Shown one piece after another: positions 16,171-26,783 of a stretch of DNA of 64,000 nt; position 1 is the first letter of the stretch; each line of letters starts with the position of its first letter. The notes beneath the pieces were generated by a model. The model was not told where the DNA came from, did not search any database, and saw only the letters and a program-made list of their open reading frames with translations. The DNA is taken from positions 2,294,001 to 2,358,000 of the forward strand of contig NZ_CP108101.1 of the NCBI RefSeq assembly GCF_036195325.1, given 5' to 3'. A program made the translations under genes and the position numbers. The stretch is from Streptomyces sp. NBC_00234. GTDB lineage: Bacteria; Actinomycetota; Actinomycetes; Streptomycetales; Streptomycetaceae.

Positions 16171-19100
16171 TCAGCTCCGGGAGAAGACGGCGACCGTCCG
16201 TCCGGGGACGGTGAAGGTGCCGGTTCCGGCGTCGTACGCGGACTTCTTCACGGTGGCATCGGCGCCCGCGGCCTGGACGGGGTGGAGACCGTACGCCGTG
16301 CCCGCCTGCTCCGGGAGGTGCTGGCTCTCGGTGCCGGGGGTGGCGTTGATGACGACGACAAGCTCGCCGAGACGCATCGTGATCACCCCGGGCGTCTCAC
16401 CCGTGCCCGAGAGCGGGAACGTGAGGGCCGACTGCACCTGCTCGGTGGTGGCGAGGGAGAACTCCTTCTCGGTGGTCCGGATGGTGAGCAGGTCCTGGTA
16501 TGCGGCGGAGGCGCCGTCGATCTGCGCGCACCCGGGGGTGAGGGTGGACGAGGTCAGCAGCGGCTTCGCGTAGGACCACTTGTCCTTGTTGTCGGCGGCG
16601 GGCGGGAGGCCGCGGCCGAACCCGTTGCCGTCCCGGCAGTCCCAGTGCAGCGCGTTGAACCAGTCGCCGCTGTCGTAGGAGTTGCGGTCGAGGGACTTCG
16701 AGCGCAGCAGGTCGGTGCCCGCCTGCGAGAGCGAGGGGCCCTGCGACAGGGTGGACGCCGCCATGGCCAGGACCTGCATGCGCGCCCGGTCGGCCGCCGA
16801 CGTTCCCGCCGGGAGCTTGAAGGCGAGCGCGTCGTACAGGGCCTCGTTGTCGTGGGCGTCGGAGTAGGCGAGGGCGTCTCCGGGCGCCGCCGCGTATCCG
16901 GCGGGCGCGCCGTTGTAGTCGACGCCGGAGCCCTTGACCGTACGGCCGCTGCTGTCGGTGAAGGTGTAGTCGGCGAGGTTGCCGGTCAGCCCGACCTTGA
17001 TCAGGTCCTGGTAGTGCAGCAGCCGGGCCTTCTGCTCGGCCGTGGTGCCGTTGGCCTTCGAGGTGTTCGGGTCGGTGTAGAGACCGCTGGCGAAGCCCTG
17101 GACACCCGGGTCCTCGTCGAAGGGGCCGCCGCCGCGCACCGCGTCGCGGGCCCGGTCGGAGAAGGTGGCGATGCCGGTGCCGGCCATGTTCTTCTGCGTG
17201 GCCTGGACGAAGCGGGCGTCATCGGCGATCTCGCCGAAGTTCCAGCCCTCCCCGTACAGGATGATCTTCTTCCCGTCGACGCCGTCCTCGGCGACGGTCA
17301 GCTCGTCGAGTGCCTTGCGGACCGCGAGGATGTTGGCCTTCGGGTGGTGTCCCATCAGGTCGAAGCGGAAGCCGTCGACCTTGTACTCCTTGGCCCAGGT
17401 GACGATCGAGTCGACGACGAGCTTGCCCATCATCGTGTTCTCGGGCGCGGTGTTGGCGCAGCACGTCGATGTGGCGACGGTGCCGTCCTCCAGGAGCCGC
17501 TGGTAGTAGCCGGGCACGATCCGGTCGAGGACCGACTTGTCGTCCTGGCCGGAGGCGACGGTGTGGTTGTAGACGACGTCCATGACGGTGCGCAGTCCGG
17601 CGCCGTTGAGTCCCTGCACCATCCGGCGGAACTCGACGGTGCGCTTCGTGCCGTCCGGGTCGGAGGCGTAGGAGCCCTCGGGGACCGTGTAGTGCAGCGG
17701 GTCGTAGCCCCAGTTGAACGCGTCCTTCCCGGCGGCCTTCGCGACGCAGTCCTGCTGCTCCTCGGAGTCGGGTGCGTACACGGAGAGTTCGCAGGCCGGC
17801 TCCTGCTGGCCGGACTTCTTCTCCGGAATGGTCCCGATGTCGAAGGCGGGCAGCAGGTGGACGTAGCCGGTGCCGGAGTCCGCGAGTTCCTTGAGGTGCT
17901 TCATCCCGTCGGAGCGGGTGTCCGTGAAGGCCAGGTACTCGCCGGGGTGCTCGGAGGTGCGGTCCGCGATCGAGAAGTCGCGGATGTGCAGCTCCTGGAT
18001 CTGCGCGTCGCGCAGCGGGGCGGCGGCGGGCTTCTTCAGGCCGGACCAGCCGCTCGGGGCCAGCTTCGGGTCGTCGAGGTCGACGACGAGGCTGCGGGCG
18101 GAGTCGGCGGTCAGGGCGGTGGAGTAGGGGTCGGTGACCTTGTTGGTGACCATCTTCTGGACGGTGGGCGCCCAGACGTTCACGGCGTAGCGGTAGGGCT
18201 TGCCGTTCCAGCTCCTGTTTCCGGTGACCGACCAGACGCCGGTGCGGTCGTCGCGCCGCATCGGGACGCTCTTCCCGTCGAGTTCGAGCGCGACGGTACG
18301 GGCGGTGGGGGCCCAGACGGAAAGCGTCGGGCTGCCCTTGCGGAAGACGGGGCCGAGGGCGGCACCGCTCGCGGCGTTCCCGTACAGGCCGTCCAGGATT
18401 CCCGCGGTCTGCACCCCGGTGGCGGCAAGCAGGGCCCCGTTGGCGGCGCGCTGGGTGGCGATCAGCTGGCCGCGCAGCGACTCACGGACCCTGTCCCGGT
18501 CGCGGGCGTCGACGGTGAACGCCGGGTAGTCCTTGAGGTGCGGGTACTTCGCCTTCTGCGCGTCGGTGAGCTCGGTGGCGTCGAGCCGGAGCCACTGCCC
18601 CTCGTCGGTCAGGGCGCCGTCGACGACGGAGATGCCGCCGTCCTTCGCGTACACGAGCTGCTGGCTGGTGGCGTCCGTGGCCTTCACCTTCCAGACGACG
18701 GTGCCGGCGTCGATCCACTGGGCCTCGGCCTTGGTGAGGTCGGGTGTGGGCGCGCCGCCGGTCTGCGGCAGCAGGTAGCCGGGCTTCCCGCCGAGCATCC
18801 AGACCTCGTGTCCGTACGAGGCGATGTCCAGGGACTGGTCGCTCGGGAGGTCCTTCTCGTCGCCCTTGTGGAGGATGTAGCTGAGCGAGGTGGCGCCGTC
18901 GGTGAGCGGTACTTCGTAGGTGGCGCCGTAGGCGTCGGTCTTCACGGGCTGCAGCGGCTTCGACCAGTCCGTGGGCGAAGCGGCCCCGGTCCAGGTGTGC
19001 AGGCCCCAGCCGTCGTAGTTGCCGTCGGCGCGGTGGTAGTGCAGGACCGCCTTGGAGGTGTCCTGCGGCGGGTTGGCTCCGTCGGGTGCCTCGGTGGCCT

Positions 19101-21492
19101 GCCCGTCCTTGCCCTGCTCGACCCAGACCTGGCCGGTCTTCGCGAGGTCGACGGTGCGCTCGGGTCCGTCGGCGGTGCCGTCCTTCTCGACCGTGTACGG
19201 GACCGACGAGGTGCCCGTGGCGAGGTCGATCCAGGCGAAGGCGCCGTAGGCGTCCCGCCCGACGAAGTCGGCGGTCTGGTCGCCGGACTTCAGCTGCCAG
19301 CCCTCGTAGTCGCCGTCCGCGCGCTTGTAGTGGACGACGGCGTGGTCGCGCTCGACGGCGACCGGCTTCGGGGCGGGCGGGGCCTGTCCGGCGGTCGTCG
19401 AGGCGAGGGCGCTCGTGGTGCGGCCGGCGCGGTCGATGACGACGGCCTTGTAGCGCAGCGGGGTCCCGGCCTTCACCGCGTCGTCCAGGTACTGGGTGAC
19501 CTTGTAGGGGGCGTGGTCGGCGGATCCCAGGGTGCGCCACTTACCGTTGCCGGTCTGCGCCGCGAACACGACCCGGTTGAGCTGGCCGCCGTCCACGTCG
19601 GCGGTGATCTCGACGGTGCCGGTGGCTCCGGCTGCGGGGGCCTTCAGGGTGAGGGAGGGCTTGGTGGCCGGGGCGCCCAGGGGCTTGTCGGCGCGGAGCA
19701 CGATGCTGGAGAGCGCGGGCACCGTGACGCTGACCGTCTTGTCGGCGCCGCTGCGGACCGTCGCGGAACCGCCGTACAGCGTACGGAAGTTCATGCCGGC
19801 CGACTCGGTGGCGAGCTCGACGGTCTTCGCCTCGGTGCCGTTGTTGGTGGCGACGAGGTACTCGTACGGCCGCTTGGTGTCGGTACGCGAGAAGGCGTAT
19901 ACGGAACCTTCCGCGTACCGCTCGGTCTGGGTCCCGTCCCGCAGCGCCGGGTGTTCCCGGGTGAGCTCGGAGAGGGCCGCTATGGACCGGTAGATCGGGT
20001 GCTTCGTGTCGTACGCGTCGGAGGCGTGCGTACGGTCCGTGCCGATCTGGTCGTCGTCGAGGTAGTCGGCGGTCTTCGAGGCGAAGAGGGTCTGCCGGGC
20101 GTCCTTGTCGCCGCCCGCACCGGTGAAGCCCTGCTCGTCGCCGTAGTAGATCACCGGGTTGCCGCGGCCGAGGAACATCAGCTCGTTGGCGAGGCGGGCC
20201 CTGCCGAGCAGTTCGGCGTCACCGGCCTGCGGGTTGTCCTGCTTCAGGAAGGTGCCGATGCGGCCCATGTCGTGGTTGCCGAGGAAGGTCACCTGCTCGT
20301 AGGCGTTGGCCTTGTCGGTGGTGTACCGGTAGTCGTCGGCGTACACGGCGGCCATCTTGGCGGCCGGGGCGCCCTGGGAGGCGTACTGCCTGGCCGCTTC
20401 CTGGAAGGGGAAGTCGAGCGTGGAATCCAGCCGGCCACGGGTGACGTAGGGCGAGGTGATCGCGGTGTCGGCGGAGTAGACCTCCCCGAACATGAAGAAG
20501 TCGTCCCGGCCGCGCTCGGCCGCGTAGTCGTCGAGGGCGGTCGCCCACTGGGTCCAGAAGTCCAGGTCGACGTGTTTGACCGTGTCGATGCGGAAGCCGT
20601 CGATGTCGAAGTCGCGGACCCACTTCTCGTAGATCTTCTCCATGCCGGAGACGACCTCGGGACGCTCGGTCCACAGGTCGTCGAGCCCGGAGAAGTCGCC
20701 GTACTCGGTGGACTCGCCCGCGTAGGTCGAGTCACCCCGGTTGTGGTACATCGTGGGGTCGTTGAGCCAGGCCGGCACCTTCGCGCCGGTGCTCTTGGGG
20801 GTGTACGGGAAGGAGTCCGCGTCGACCTCCGCCATCCCCGCGCTGTCGTCGAACGGGCGGCCGTCCTCGTCGAGGTACGGGAAGGCGCCCTTGGGCTTGT
20901 AGCCGTACTCCTTCTCGGCGTAGTCGACGGTGTCGGCGGTGTGGTTGGTGATGACGTCGAAGAAGACCTTCATGCCCTTGCCGTGGGCCTTGTCGATCAG
21001 CTTCGACAGGTCCGCGTTGGTGCCGAAGTGCGGGTCGACCTGGGTGAAGTCGGTGATCCAGTAGCCGTGGTAGCCGGCCGACGCGTCCTTGCCCATGCCC
21101 TGGACGGGGCGGTTCTTGAAGATCGGGGCGAGCCAGATGGCGGTGGTGCCGAGGCCCTTGATGTAGTCGAGCCGGTTCGTGAGGCCCTTCAGGTCCCCGC
21201 CCTGGTAGAAGCCCTTGTCGGTGGGGTCGTACCCGGTCTCCAGGCGCGATCCGGTCAGCCCGCCGCGGTCGTTGGACGTGTCGCCGTTGGCGAACCGGTC
21301 GGGCATCACGAAGTAGAACTGCTCGCGGGTCAGGTCGTGCCGGGCCGGTGCGGCGGCCAGCTTCGCGTCCGACGGCGGGGCCTGCGGCCGGGCCGCCGCC
21401 GCGGGCAGTGCGGGCACGAGCGCCGCGCACAGGGCAGCCGCGACGACGGGCACCACTCTTCGCGCGGGCACGCGCGGAGACGGATGTATCAC
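16171..21492 (-). CDS. Secreted bifunctional alpha-amylase/pullulanase with two GH13 catalytic domains
   Basis: A 1773-aa exported enzyme for hydrolysis of alpha-1,4 and alpha-1,6 bonds in starch and glycogen. A twin-Arg-containing signal peptide ([24 protein letters not shown]) is followed by an N-terminal GH13 amylase domain (about 50-640) with GFRIDTVKH near 298, FGEVYSAD near 330 and LGNHDMGR near 400. Two pullulanase-associated PUD/CBM41-like repeats follow ([15 protein letters not shown] near 717 and [15 protein letters not shown] near 815). A CBM48-like segment ([15 protein letters not shown] near 1060) leads into a second GH13 (GH13_14) domain with [10 protein letters not shown] near 1376, [10 protein letters not shown] near 1411 and [10 protein letters not shown] near 1547. 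The start is GTG 21492 with GAGGAG upstream. Both catalytic Asp/Glu sets look intact. Similar fused enzymes occur in other Streptomyces. Confidence 0.95.
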   Translation of the reverse strand: MIHPSPRVPARRVVPVVAAALCAALVPALPAAAARPQAPPSDAKLAAAPARHDLTREQFYFVMPDRFANGDTSNDRGGLTGSRLETGYDPTDKGFYQGGDLKGLTNRLDYIKGLGTTAIWLAPIFKNRPVQGMGKDASAGYHGYWITDFTQVDPHFGTNADLSKLIDKAHGKGMKVFFDVITNHTADTVDYAEKEYGYKPKGAFPYLDEDGRPFDDSAGMAEVDADSFPYTPKSTGAKVPAWLNDPTMYHNRGDSTYAGESTEYGDFSGLDDLWTERPEVVSGMEKIYEKWVRDFDIDGFRIDTVKHVDLDFWTQWATALDDYAAERGRDDFFMFGEVYSADTAITSPYVTRGRLDSTLDFPFQEAARQYASQGAPAAKMAAVYADDYRYTTDKANAYEQVTFLGNHDMGRIGTFLKQDNPQAGDAELLGRARLANELMFLGRGNPVIYYGDEQGFTGAGGDKDARQTLFASKTADYLDDDQIGTDRTHASDAYDTKHPIYRSIAALSELTREHPALRDGTQTERYAEGSVYAFSRTDTKRPYEYLVATNNGTEAKTVELATESAGMNFRTLYGGSATVRSGADKTVSVTVPALSSIVLRADKPLGAPATKPSLTLKAPAAGATGTVEITADVDGGQLNRVVFAAQTGNGKWRTLGSADHAPYKVTQYLDDAVKAGTPLRYKAVVIDRAGRTTSALASTTAGQAPPAPKPVAVERDHAVVHYKRADGDYEGWQLKSGDQTADFVGRDAYGAFAWIDLATGTSSVPYTVEKDGTADGPERTVDLAKTGQVWVEQGKDGQATEAPDGANPPQDTSKAVLHYHRADGNYDGWGLHTWTGAASPTDWSKPLQPVKTDAYGATYEVPLTDGATSLSYILHKGDEKDLPSDQSLDIASYGHEVWMLGGKPGYLLPQTGGAPTPDLTKAEAQWIDAGTVVWKVKATDATSQQLVYAKDGGISVVDGALTDEGQWLRLDATELTDAQKAKYPHLKDYPAFTVDARDRDRVRESLRGQLIATQRAANGALLAATGVQTAGILDGLYGNAASGAALGPVFRKGSPTLSVWAPTARTVALELDGKSVPMRRDDRTGVWSVTGNRSWNGKPYRYAVNVWAPTVQKMVTNKVTDPYSTALTADSARSLVVDLDDPKLAPSGWSGLKKPAAAPLRDAQIQELHIRDFSIADRTSEHPGEYLAFTDTRSDGMKHLKELADSGTGYVHLLPAFDIGTIPEKKSGQQEPACELSVYAPDSEEQQDCVAKAAGKDAFNWGYDPLHYTVPEGSYASDPDGTKRTVEFRRMVQGLNGAGLRTVMDVVYNHTVASGQDDKSVLDRIVPGYYQRLLEDGTVATSTCCANTAPENTMMGKLVVDSIVTWAKEYKVDGFRFDLMGHHPKANILAVRKALDELTVAEDGVDGKKIILYGEGWNFGEIADDARFVQATQKNMAGTGIATFSDRARDAVRGGGPFDEDPGVQGFASGLYTDPNTSKANGTTAEQKARLLHYQDLIKVGLTGNLADYTFTDSSGRTVKGSGVDYNGAPAGYAAAPGDALAYSDAHDNEALYDALAFKLPAGTSAADRARMQVLAMAASTLSQGPSLSQAGTDLLRSKSLDRNSYDSGDWFNALHWDCRDGNGFGRGLPPAADNKDKWSYAKPLLTSSTLTPGCAQIDGASAAYQDLLTIRTTEKEFSLATTEQVQSALTFPLSGTGETPGVITMRLGELVVVINATPGTESQHLPEQAGTAYGLHPVQAAGADATVKKSAYDAGTGTFTVPGRTVAVFSRS

Positions 21493-21575
21493 TCGGGTTC
21501 TCCTCGAAGGGGGTACGGGAAAGGGGTGTCCGGAAGAGTCCGCCGGGCCGTCGGGGTTGCCGATGCGTCCCCGGC

Positions 21576-21639
21576 CACCGGACGGGCGTGCAGCCACGCC
21601 GTCCGGTGACCGGGGACTCGGCCGGGGAAGCCCCCGGCC
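21576..21639 (-). terminator. Tandem hairpins between alpha-amylase and pullulanase genes
   Basis: Hairpin 1 spans 21576-21590 with 21595-21608, with one bulged G. Hairpin 2 is GGCCGGGG (21620-21627) with its complement up to 21639. Both lie directly after the amylase stop in the 157-bp gap, so they may terminate or attenuate transcription before the pullulanase gene. Confidence 0.65.
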
Positions 21640-21649
21640 GGTGCAGTGC

Positions 21650-23368
21650 CTAGCCGCGCCAGACGTCGCTGGTCAGCGCGACCTTGCCCGTGGCGGGCAC
21701 GGTCGCCGTGCGGTTGGCACCGCTCTCCCAGGTGACGTTGCCGCTCGCGTCCTTGCGGATGTACTTGTACTCGAAGGACGTCCCGGCGGGCAGGCTCACA
21801 TCGAGCTTCCAGACCGGGTACGCGGCCGGGTCGAGCTTCAGCGCGCCGGCGGCGTTCCAGCTGCCGAGGGCGGCCTGGTTGCCGGTGACGTAGATGTTCT
21901 GGCCGAGCTGGGTGGTGGCGTTGACACCGAAGGAGGCGCCGGAGGTGCCTGTTCCGGGGTCGGTGACTCCGCCCGAGCAGGTACGGGAGTTGATGTGCAG
22001 CGCGACGGCCGTGTGGGCGCCGAGCGTGGCCGTGAACTGTCCGGAGCCGTTCACCGTGACGCCCTTGCCGGACTGGACGTCGCAGTAGTCACCGGCGGGC
22101 AGCGCGGTCTGGAACGTGCGGGTCAGCGAGGAGCCCTCGTGGTTGATGGCGACGTACGCCTTCGCACCCCGGCCGAAGGCGATCTGGTCGCCGCCGTTGT
22201 CCCACCAGTTGGAGACGGCCTCACCGCGGGCGGTGTTGCGGAAGCCCACCATGGAGGAGATCTCCCGCCAGGAGTGCTGGCACTTCCAGCCGTCGGCGTA
22301 ACAGGCGTTCACCGTGCCGCCGTTGGGCGGTCCCGCGTCCTTGTCGGTCCACTCGTAGCCGGAGTGGACGTCCGGGGAGCCGTACGGGTAGGCCAGCATG
22401 AAGACGCTCGCCAGCGTGTAGGCGGCGCCGTCCTTGTAGTTCAGGGTGTCGCCGCCCCGCTCGGTGTCGTGGTTGTCCACGAAGACGGCCGACTTGCCGG
22501 ACTCCATGAAGCCCCAGCCCTCGCCGAAGTTCTTCAGGTTGGCGAGGTTCTCGTTGTTGAAGACCTGCTTGAGGCTGCGGGCGTAGCGGAACTCCTGGAC
22601 GTCGCCGCTGCCGAGGTACTCCGAGGGCGAGACGGCCTCGCCCGCGCCGTGGATCGCCTCGTGCTTCCAGTACACGCCCGGGTTGCTCAGCCGGGACTTG
22701 ATGTTGGCGAGGTCGGCGGCGGGCATGTGCTTGGCCGCGTCGATCCGGAAGCCGTCGACTCCGAGGGAGAGCAGGTCGTTGAGGTACGTCGCTATCCGGC
22801 CGCGTACGTAGTCCTCGCCGGTGTCCAGGTCGGCCAGGCCGACCAGTTCGCAGTTCTGGACGTTGGCGCGGTCGCCGTAGTTGGTGATCTGCGACTGGCA
22901 GTCGTTCATGTCGCTGACCGAGTAGACGCCCGGGTAGTCGTACTTGGCGTACGAGGAGCCACCGGTGCCGGTCCCGGATCCGGCCGACATGTGGTTGATG
23001 ACCGAGTCGGCGATGACCTTGACGCCCGCGGCGTGGCAGGTGCCGACCATGGCGGCGAAAGCCGTCCGGTCCCCGAGGCGGCCGGCGATCTTGTAGCTCA
23101 CCGGCTGGTACGAGGTCCACCACTGGCCGCCCTGGATGTGCTCCTGGGGCGGCGAGACCTGGACGAAGCCGTAGCCCGCCGGGCCGAGGCTGTCCGTGCA
23201 CGCCTTGGCCACGGAGTCGAACTTCCACTCGAACATCACGGCGGTGACGTCCTTGGCGCCCGGGCCTGCGGCCTGGGCGGTGCCCGCGGTGCCGAGGCCG
23301 GTGGGGACGGCGAGGACGGCGGCACCGGCGACGAGGGCGAGTGCGGCAGACAGAGATCTGCGTGCCAT
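21650..23368 (-). CDS. Secreted alpha-amylase (GH13) with C-terminal starch-binding domain
   Basis: A 572-aa extracellular endo-alpha-1,4-glucanase. The signal peptide ([20 protein letters not shown]...AQA, cleavage about residue 33) is followed by the catalytic barrel: nucleophile motif GFRIDAAKH near 211, the acid/base Glu in YWKHEAIHG near 238, and [10 protein letters not shown] near 298. An all-beta C domain precedes a CBM20 starch-binding domain (about 470-572, [22 protein letters not shown]). Length and domain order match known Streptomyces amylases. The 420-bp upstream region carries two MalR-type operators. It is transcribed toward the pullulanase gene, 157 bp away. Confidence 0.96.
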   Translation of the reverse strand: MARRSLSAALALVAGAAVLAVPTGLGTAGTAQAAGPGAKDVTAVMFEWKFDSVAKACTDSLGPAGYGFVQVSPPQEHIQGGQWWTSYQPVSYKIAGRLGDRTAFAAMVGTCHAAGVKVIADSVINHMSAGSGTGTGGSSYAKYDYPGVYSVSDMNDCQSQITNYGDRANVQNCELVGLADLDTGEDYVRGRIATYLNDLLSLGVDGFRIDAAKHMPAADLANIKSRLSNPGVYWKHEAIHGAGEAVSPSEYLGSGDVQEFRYARSLKQVFNNENLANLKNFGEGWGFMESGKSAVFVDNHDTERGGDTLNYKDGAAYTLASVFMLAYPYGSPDVHSGYEWTDKDAGPPNGGTVNACYADGWKCQHSWREISSMVGFRNTARGEAVSNWWDNGGDQIAFGRGAKAYVAINHEGSSLTRTFQTALPAGDYCDVQSGKGVTVNGSGQFTATLGAHTAVALHINSRTCSGGVTDPGTGTSGASFGVNATTQLGQNIYVTGNQAALGSWNAAGALKLDPAAYPVWKLDVSLPAGTSFEYKYIRKDASGNVTWESGANRTATVPATGKVALTSDVWRG

Positions 23369-23452
23369 GTCTTTCCTCCTGCTGTGGGGGAAACGCGGGG
23401 TGGCGGGGCAGCCTCACGTGACAACGCGCCGTGCACTGAAGGCTCATGAAGG

Positions 23453-23480
23453 TTCTTGCTGCAAGAATGCAAACCTTGCC
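23453..23480 (-). promoter_or_regulatory. MalR-type operator 1 upstream of alpha-amylase
   Basis: TTCTTGCTGCAAGAA (23453-23467) is a perfect 7+1+7 palindrome. It is followed at once by GCAA-ACC-TTGC. CTTGC/GCAAG elements recur before malE and malR in this window, matching the kind of repeat reported for Streptomyces amylase promoters. Lying 85-112 bp before the amylase start codon, it could overlap the promoter. Confidence 0.7.
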
Positions 23481-23567
23481 GCGGAGCAGACCGTACGAGC
23501 CCGCTCCGCCCCGGTCAACCCTTTGGACACCTCCCGCTAACATCCGCGAAATCGTGCAGCTTTCTCC

Positions 23568-23595
23568 CTGCAAGGTCTTTCGCAAGATATTGCGG
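23568..23595 (-). promoter_or_regulatory. MalR-type operator 2 upstream of alpha-amylase
   Basis: CTGCAAGGTCTTTCGCAAG (23568-23586) followed by ATATTGC. The 12-mer GCAAGGTCTTTC also occurs, on the minus strand, in the operator before malE. This ties amylase and importer to one regulator. The 420-bp gap 23369-23788 holds only these operators and the terminator at 23697-23759. Confidence 0.65.
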
Positions 23596-23696
23596 CACTG
23601 TTAAGTTCATCCCGACTCCGGTCCGGTCGGCCGGGGGTCCCGGCCGCCTCGGCGCCGGGCCCCACGCGCCCGGCCGGCCGGGCCGGTCACGACAGA

Positions 23697-23759
23697 GAGA
23701 GGCACCCGGAGTCGCTCAACTCCCCGCCGGCCCATCCCGGGCCGACTCCGGTGCCTCTC
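23697..23759 (-). terminator. Terminator at the end of the malEFG-aglA-lacI unit
   Basis: GAGAGGCACCCGGAGTCG (23697-23714) pairs with 23743-23759 with one bulged C, giving a 17-bp stem around a 28-nt loop that contains a second small hairpin. It lies about 30 nt after the LacI-type gene's stop. Confidence 0.75.
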
Positions 23760-23788
23760 CTCTGCGTTGCCGCCGCTCCCCGCTCCTG

Positions 23789-24844
23789 TCAGACGGCGCG
23801 GACCGTGCGGACCGCCGCGGTGGACCCCCGTACCACCAGCTCCGGCTGGAACACGTACTCCGTGCGCTGGACCGGGCTCCCGCCGATCTCCTCCAGCAGA
23901 GCCCCCACCGCCGCCGCGGCCATGGCCTGGACGGGCTGGCGCACGGTGGTGAGCGGCGGGTCGGTGAACGCGATCAGCTGCGAGTCGTCGAAGCCGACGA
24001 CCGAGACGTCGCGCGGCACGTCGAGCCCCCTCCCCCGGGCCGCGCGCACCACGCCGAGCGCCATCAGGTCGCTGCCGCAGACGATGCCGGTGCAGCCCCG
24101 GTCGAGCAGGTCACCGGCCGCGACCTGGCCGCCCTCCACGCCGAACAGCGTGGAGCAGACGAGGAGTTCGGCCTCGGAGTAGGACAGCCCGAGCATCGAG
24201 ACCGCCGACTCGATGAAGCCGTCCCGCTTGCGGCGGGACGGCACATAGCGCTGCGGTCCGATCGCGAGACCGATCCTGCGGTGGCCGAGGGCGGCGAGGT
24301 GCCCGACCGCCATCCGCACGGCGGCGGCGTCGTCCGGCGAGACGAACGGGGCGCTGATCCGTTCGTTGTAGCCGTTGATCAGGACGAACGGCACACCGCG
24401 CTCGGCCAGAGCGGCGTACCGGGCCGGGTCCGCCGACAGGTCGGCGTGCAGCCCGGAGAGGAAGACGATGCCGCCGACGCCGCGTTCGACGAGCTGCTCG
24501 ACGAGCTCGTCCTCCGTGGCGCCGCCGGGCAGCTGGGTGCAGAGCACCGGGGTGTAGCCGTGGCCGGCGAGGACCTGCTCGACGGACTGCGCGAACGCCG
24601 GAAAGATCGGGTTGGTGAGTTCGGGAGTCACCAGACCGATCAGCCCGGCGCTGCGCCGGCGCAGCCGTACGGGACGTTCGTAGCCGAGGATGTCGAGCGC
24701 CGCGAGCACCCGCTGACGCGTGGTGTCCGCGACGCCCGGCTTCCCGTTGAGCACCCGGCTGACGGTCGCCTCGCTGACCGCCGCCTGTCCGGCGATGTCG
24801 GAGAGCCGCAGCGCCCCGCCGGTCCGGGGTGCGGGGACGGTCAC
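23789..24844 (-). CDS. LacI-family regulator, second MalR-like paralog
   Basis: A 351-aa repressor. The N-terminal LacI helix-turn-helix and hinge (LRLSDIAGQAAVSEATVSRVLNGKPGV) is followed by a periplasmic-binding-protein-like effector domain (about 70-340). It is strikingly similar along its length to the MalR encoded at 30340: the recognition helix VSEATVSRVLNGKPGVA is identical, and VRLRRRSAGLxGLxTPEL and FTDPPLTTxRQPV are shared. The same operators are therefore expected. Start GTG 24844 overlaps the aglA stop as GTGA, so it is translationally coupled to the last enzyme gene of the operon and would rise with induction. The effector is probably a malto-oligosaccharide or derivative. Confidence 0.9.
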   Translation of the reverse strand: MTVPAPRTGGALRLSDIAGQAAVSEATVSRVLNGKPGVADTTRQRVLAALDILGYERPVRLRRRSAGLIGLVTPELTNPIFPAFAQSVEQVLAGHGYTPVLCTQLPGGATEDELVEQLVERGVGGIVFLSGLHADLSADPARYAALAERGVPFVLINGYNERISAPFVSPDDAAAVRMAVGHLAALGHRRIGLAIGPQRYVPSRRKRDGFIESAVSMLGLSYSEAELLVCSTLFGVEGGQVAAGDLLDRGCTGIVCGSDLMALGVVRAARGRGLDVPRDVSVVGFDDSQLIAFTDPPLTTVRQPVQAMAAAAVGALLEEIGGSPVQRTEYVFQPELVVRGSTAAVRTVRAV

Positions 24845-26517
24845 ACCGTCCACCACACCGTGGTCTCGGCGGGCAGCTCGAACTCGGCGCCGTCGACGCT
24901 CACGGGGGCGCTGGCCAGCAGCACACTGCCGCGGACCGGCATCCGGACCGGGCGGGCGGTGGTGTTGACCGTGCAGACGAAGCCGGGGCGGCCGAAGACG
25001 AGGACGCCTTCGGGGGCGTCCAGCCACTCCACACCGGACCCGGCACCGAGACCCGGGTGCGCACGGCGGGCGGCGATCGCCGCCCGGTACAGCTCCAGGG
25101 TGGAACCCTCGACGCCGGTCTGCGCCTCGACGGAGAGCTCGCCCCAGCCGGCGGGCTGCGGAAGCCAGCTGCCACCGTCCCCGAAGCCGTACGAGCTGCC
25201 CTCGCGGGTCCACGGGATCGGCACCCGGCAGCCGTCGCGGAAGCCGTCCTGGCCCTCGGCGCGGAAGAACGACGGGTCCTGGCGCGCCTCGTCGGGCAGG
25301 TCGGTGACGTCGGGCAGGCCGAGCTCCTCGCCCTGGTAGACGTAGGCGGAGCCGGGCAGCGCCAGCATCAGCAGGCTCGCGGCGCGGGCGCGGCGCAGAC
25401 CCATCTCGCGGTCACCGGCGGTACGGATCTGGGTGCCGAGGCCGGGCGGGTTGGCGAAGCGGGTGGCGTGCCGGGTCACGTCGTGGTTGGAGAGCACCCA
25501 GGTGGTGGGGGCACCGACGGGGCGCATCGCGTCGAGCGAGGTGTCGATGACCGTGCGCAGCTCGGCGGCGTCGAAGGCGGTGCCGAGGTACTGGAAGTTG
25601 AACGCCTGGTGCATCTCGTCGCTGCGCACGTAGTTGGCGGTGCGCTCGACGGTGGGGGTCCACGCCTCGGCGACGGCGATCCGCTCGCCGGGGTACTCGT
25701 CGAGGATGACGCGCCAGCTGCGGTAGATCTCGTGGACACCGTCCTGGTCGAAGAACGGCATGACGTCGTTGCCGAGCAGCTTGACCTGGTCGTGGGTGCC
25801 GAGGTCGGGCAGGCCCTCGGCCTTGACGAGACCGTGGGCCACGTCGACGCGGAAGCCGTCGACGCCCATGTCGAGCCAGAAGCGCAGGATCGAGCGGAAC
25901 TCGTCGGCGACGGCCGGGTGTTCCCAGTTGAAGTCGGGCTGCTCCGGGGCGAACAGGTGGAGGTACCAGTCGCCGGGCGTGCCGTCCGGGTCGGTGGTCC
26001 GGGTCCACGCGGGGCCGCCGAAGATGGACTCCCAGTCGTTGGGCGGGAGTTCGCCGTTCGCGCCCTTGCCGGAGCGGAAGTGGTAGCGCTCGCGCAGGGC
26101 CGAGCCGGGGCCTTCGGCGAGGGCGCGCTTGAACCACTCGTGCTGGTCGGAGGAGTGGTTGGGCACCAGGTCGACGATGATGCGCAGATCCAGCCCGTGG
26201 GCCTCGCGGATCAGGGCGTCGGCGTCGAGCAGCGTGCCGAACATCGGGTCGATGGCCCGGTAGTCGGCGACGTCGTAGCCGGCGTCGGCCTGCGGCGAGG
26301 CGTAGAAGGGGCTGAGCCAGACCGCGTCGACGCCGAGGCCCTTGAGGTGGGGGAGCCGGGCGGTGACGCCTGCGAGATCGCCCATGCCGTCGCCGTTGCC
26401 GTCGGCGAAGCTCCGCGGATAGACCTGGTAGATCACCGCGTCCTGCCACCAGCCGGTGCGGTGGCCCGGGGCGCCGTCGGACGTGCCGGTGGAGGGGGCA
26501 GCGAGGTGCTGGGTCAT
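24841..26517 (-). CDS. aglA: Alpha-glucosidase (GH13), maltodextrin-degrading
   Basis: A 558-aa cytosolic enzyme with no signal peptide that releases glucose from imported maltose and maltodextrins. The GH13 landmarks are VIYQVYPRSFADGNGDGMGDL near 28-48, DLVPNH near 115, nucleophile GFRVDVAHG near 222, acid/base Glu in VAEAWTP near 280, and LSNHDVTRH near 342. It sits 266 bp after malG on the same strand, separated by a large palindrome, and overlaps the downstream LacI gene by 4 bp. In Streptomyces, aglA follows malEFG. ATG 26517 follows GGGAC. Confidence 0.93.
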   Translation of the reverse strand: MTQHLAAPSTGTSDGAPGHRTGWWQDAVIYQVYPRSFADGNGDGMGDLAGVTARLPHLKGLGVDAVWLSPFYASPQADAGYDVADYRAIDPMFGTLLDADALIREAHGLDLRIIVDLVPNHSSDQHEWFKRALAEGPGSALRERYHFRSGKGANGELPPNDWESIFGGPAWTRTTDPDGTPGDWYLHLFAPEQPDFNWEHPAVADEFRSILRFWLDMGVDGFRVDVAHGLVKAEGLPDLGTHDQVKLLGNDVMPFFDQDGVHEIYRSWRVILDEYPGERIAVAEAWTPTVERTANYVRSDEMHQAFNFQYLGTAFDAAELRTVIDTSLDAMRPVGAPTTWVLSNHDVTRHATRFANPPGLGTQIRTAGDREMGLRRARAASLLMLALPGSAYVYQGEELGLPDVTDLPDEARQDPSFFRAEGQDGFRDGCRVPIPWTREGSSYGFGDGGSWLPQPAGWGELSVEAQTGVEGSTLELYRAAIAARRAHPGLGAGSGVEWLDAPEGVLVFGRPGFVCTVNTTARPVRMPVRGSVLLASAPVSVDGAEFELPAETTVWWTV

Positions 26518-26622
26518 GTCGTCCCTGGGGTGTCTGGGTGGGGAGCGGCACCGGGACCGGGTCGGGGCCCCGGCGCCGCTGTGACTGGTGCGATCGGTCG
26601 TACGGTTCGTGCGTGCGGGTGC

Positions 26623-26783
26623 GAGCCTGGCGGGTGGCCTGGGATCGGAAAGCGGACGCGGTCTGGTGCGTGCGATTCCAAGGCGGAGGAGGGAGCCGAC
26701 GCGGAGCGTCGGCGACCGACGACAACGCCGGAAGCGTGCGTGCCAGACCACGTCCGCCCGGTCCCAGGCCATCCGCCAGGCTC
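26623..26783. repeat. Long imperfect inverted repeat with inner hairpin between malG and aglA
   Basis: Arm 26623-26679 (57 nt) and arm 26730-26783 (54 nt) are imperfect reverse complements, about 46 identical positions and one 3-nt indel. The right arm ends on the base next to the malG stop codon. The 50-nt centre contains a smaller perfect stem, GCCGACGC-GGA-GCGTCGGC. Most arm differences would be G-U wobbles in a plus-strand RNA but A-C mismatches in the operon (minus) RNA. Possible roles are an mRNA 3'-end stabiliser for malEFG, an attenuator before aglA, an antisense RNA, or a MITE-like insertion. No coding content. Confidence 0.8.

Noticed and set aside
16282..21609. 1775-codon plus-strand open frame opposite the pullulanase
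   Set aside because: Val/Gly-rich mirror of the minus-strand gene, where every GH13 motif lies; no RBS or domain.
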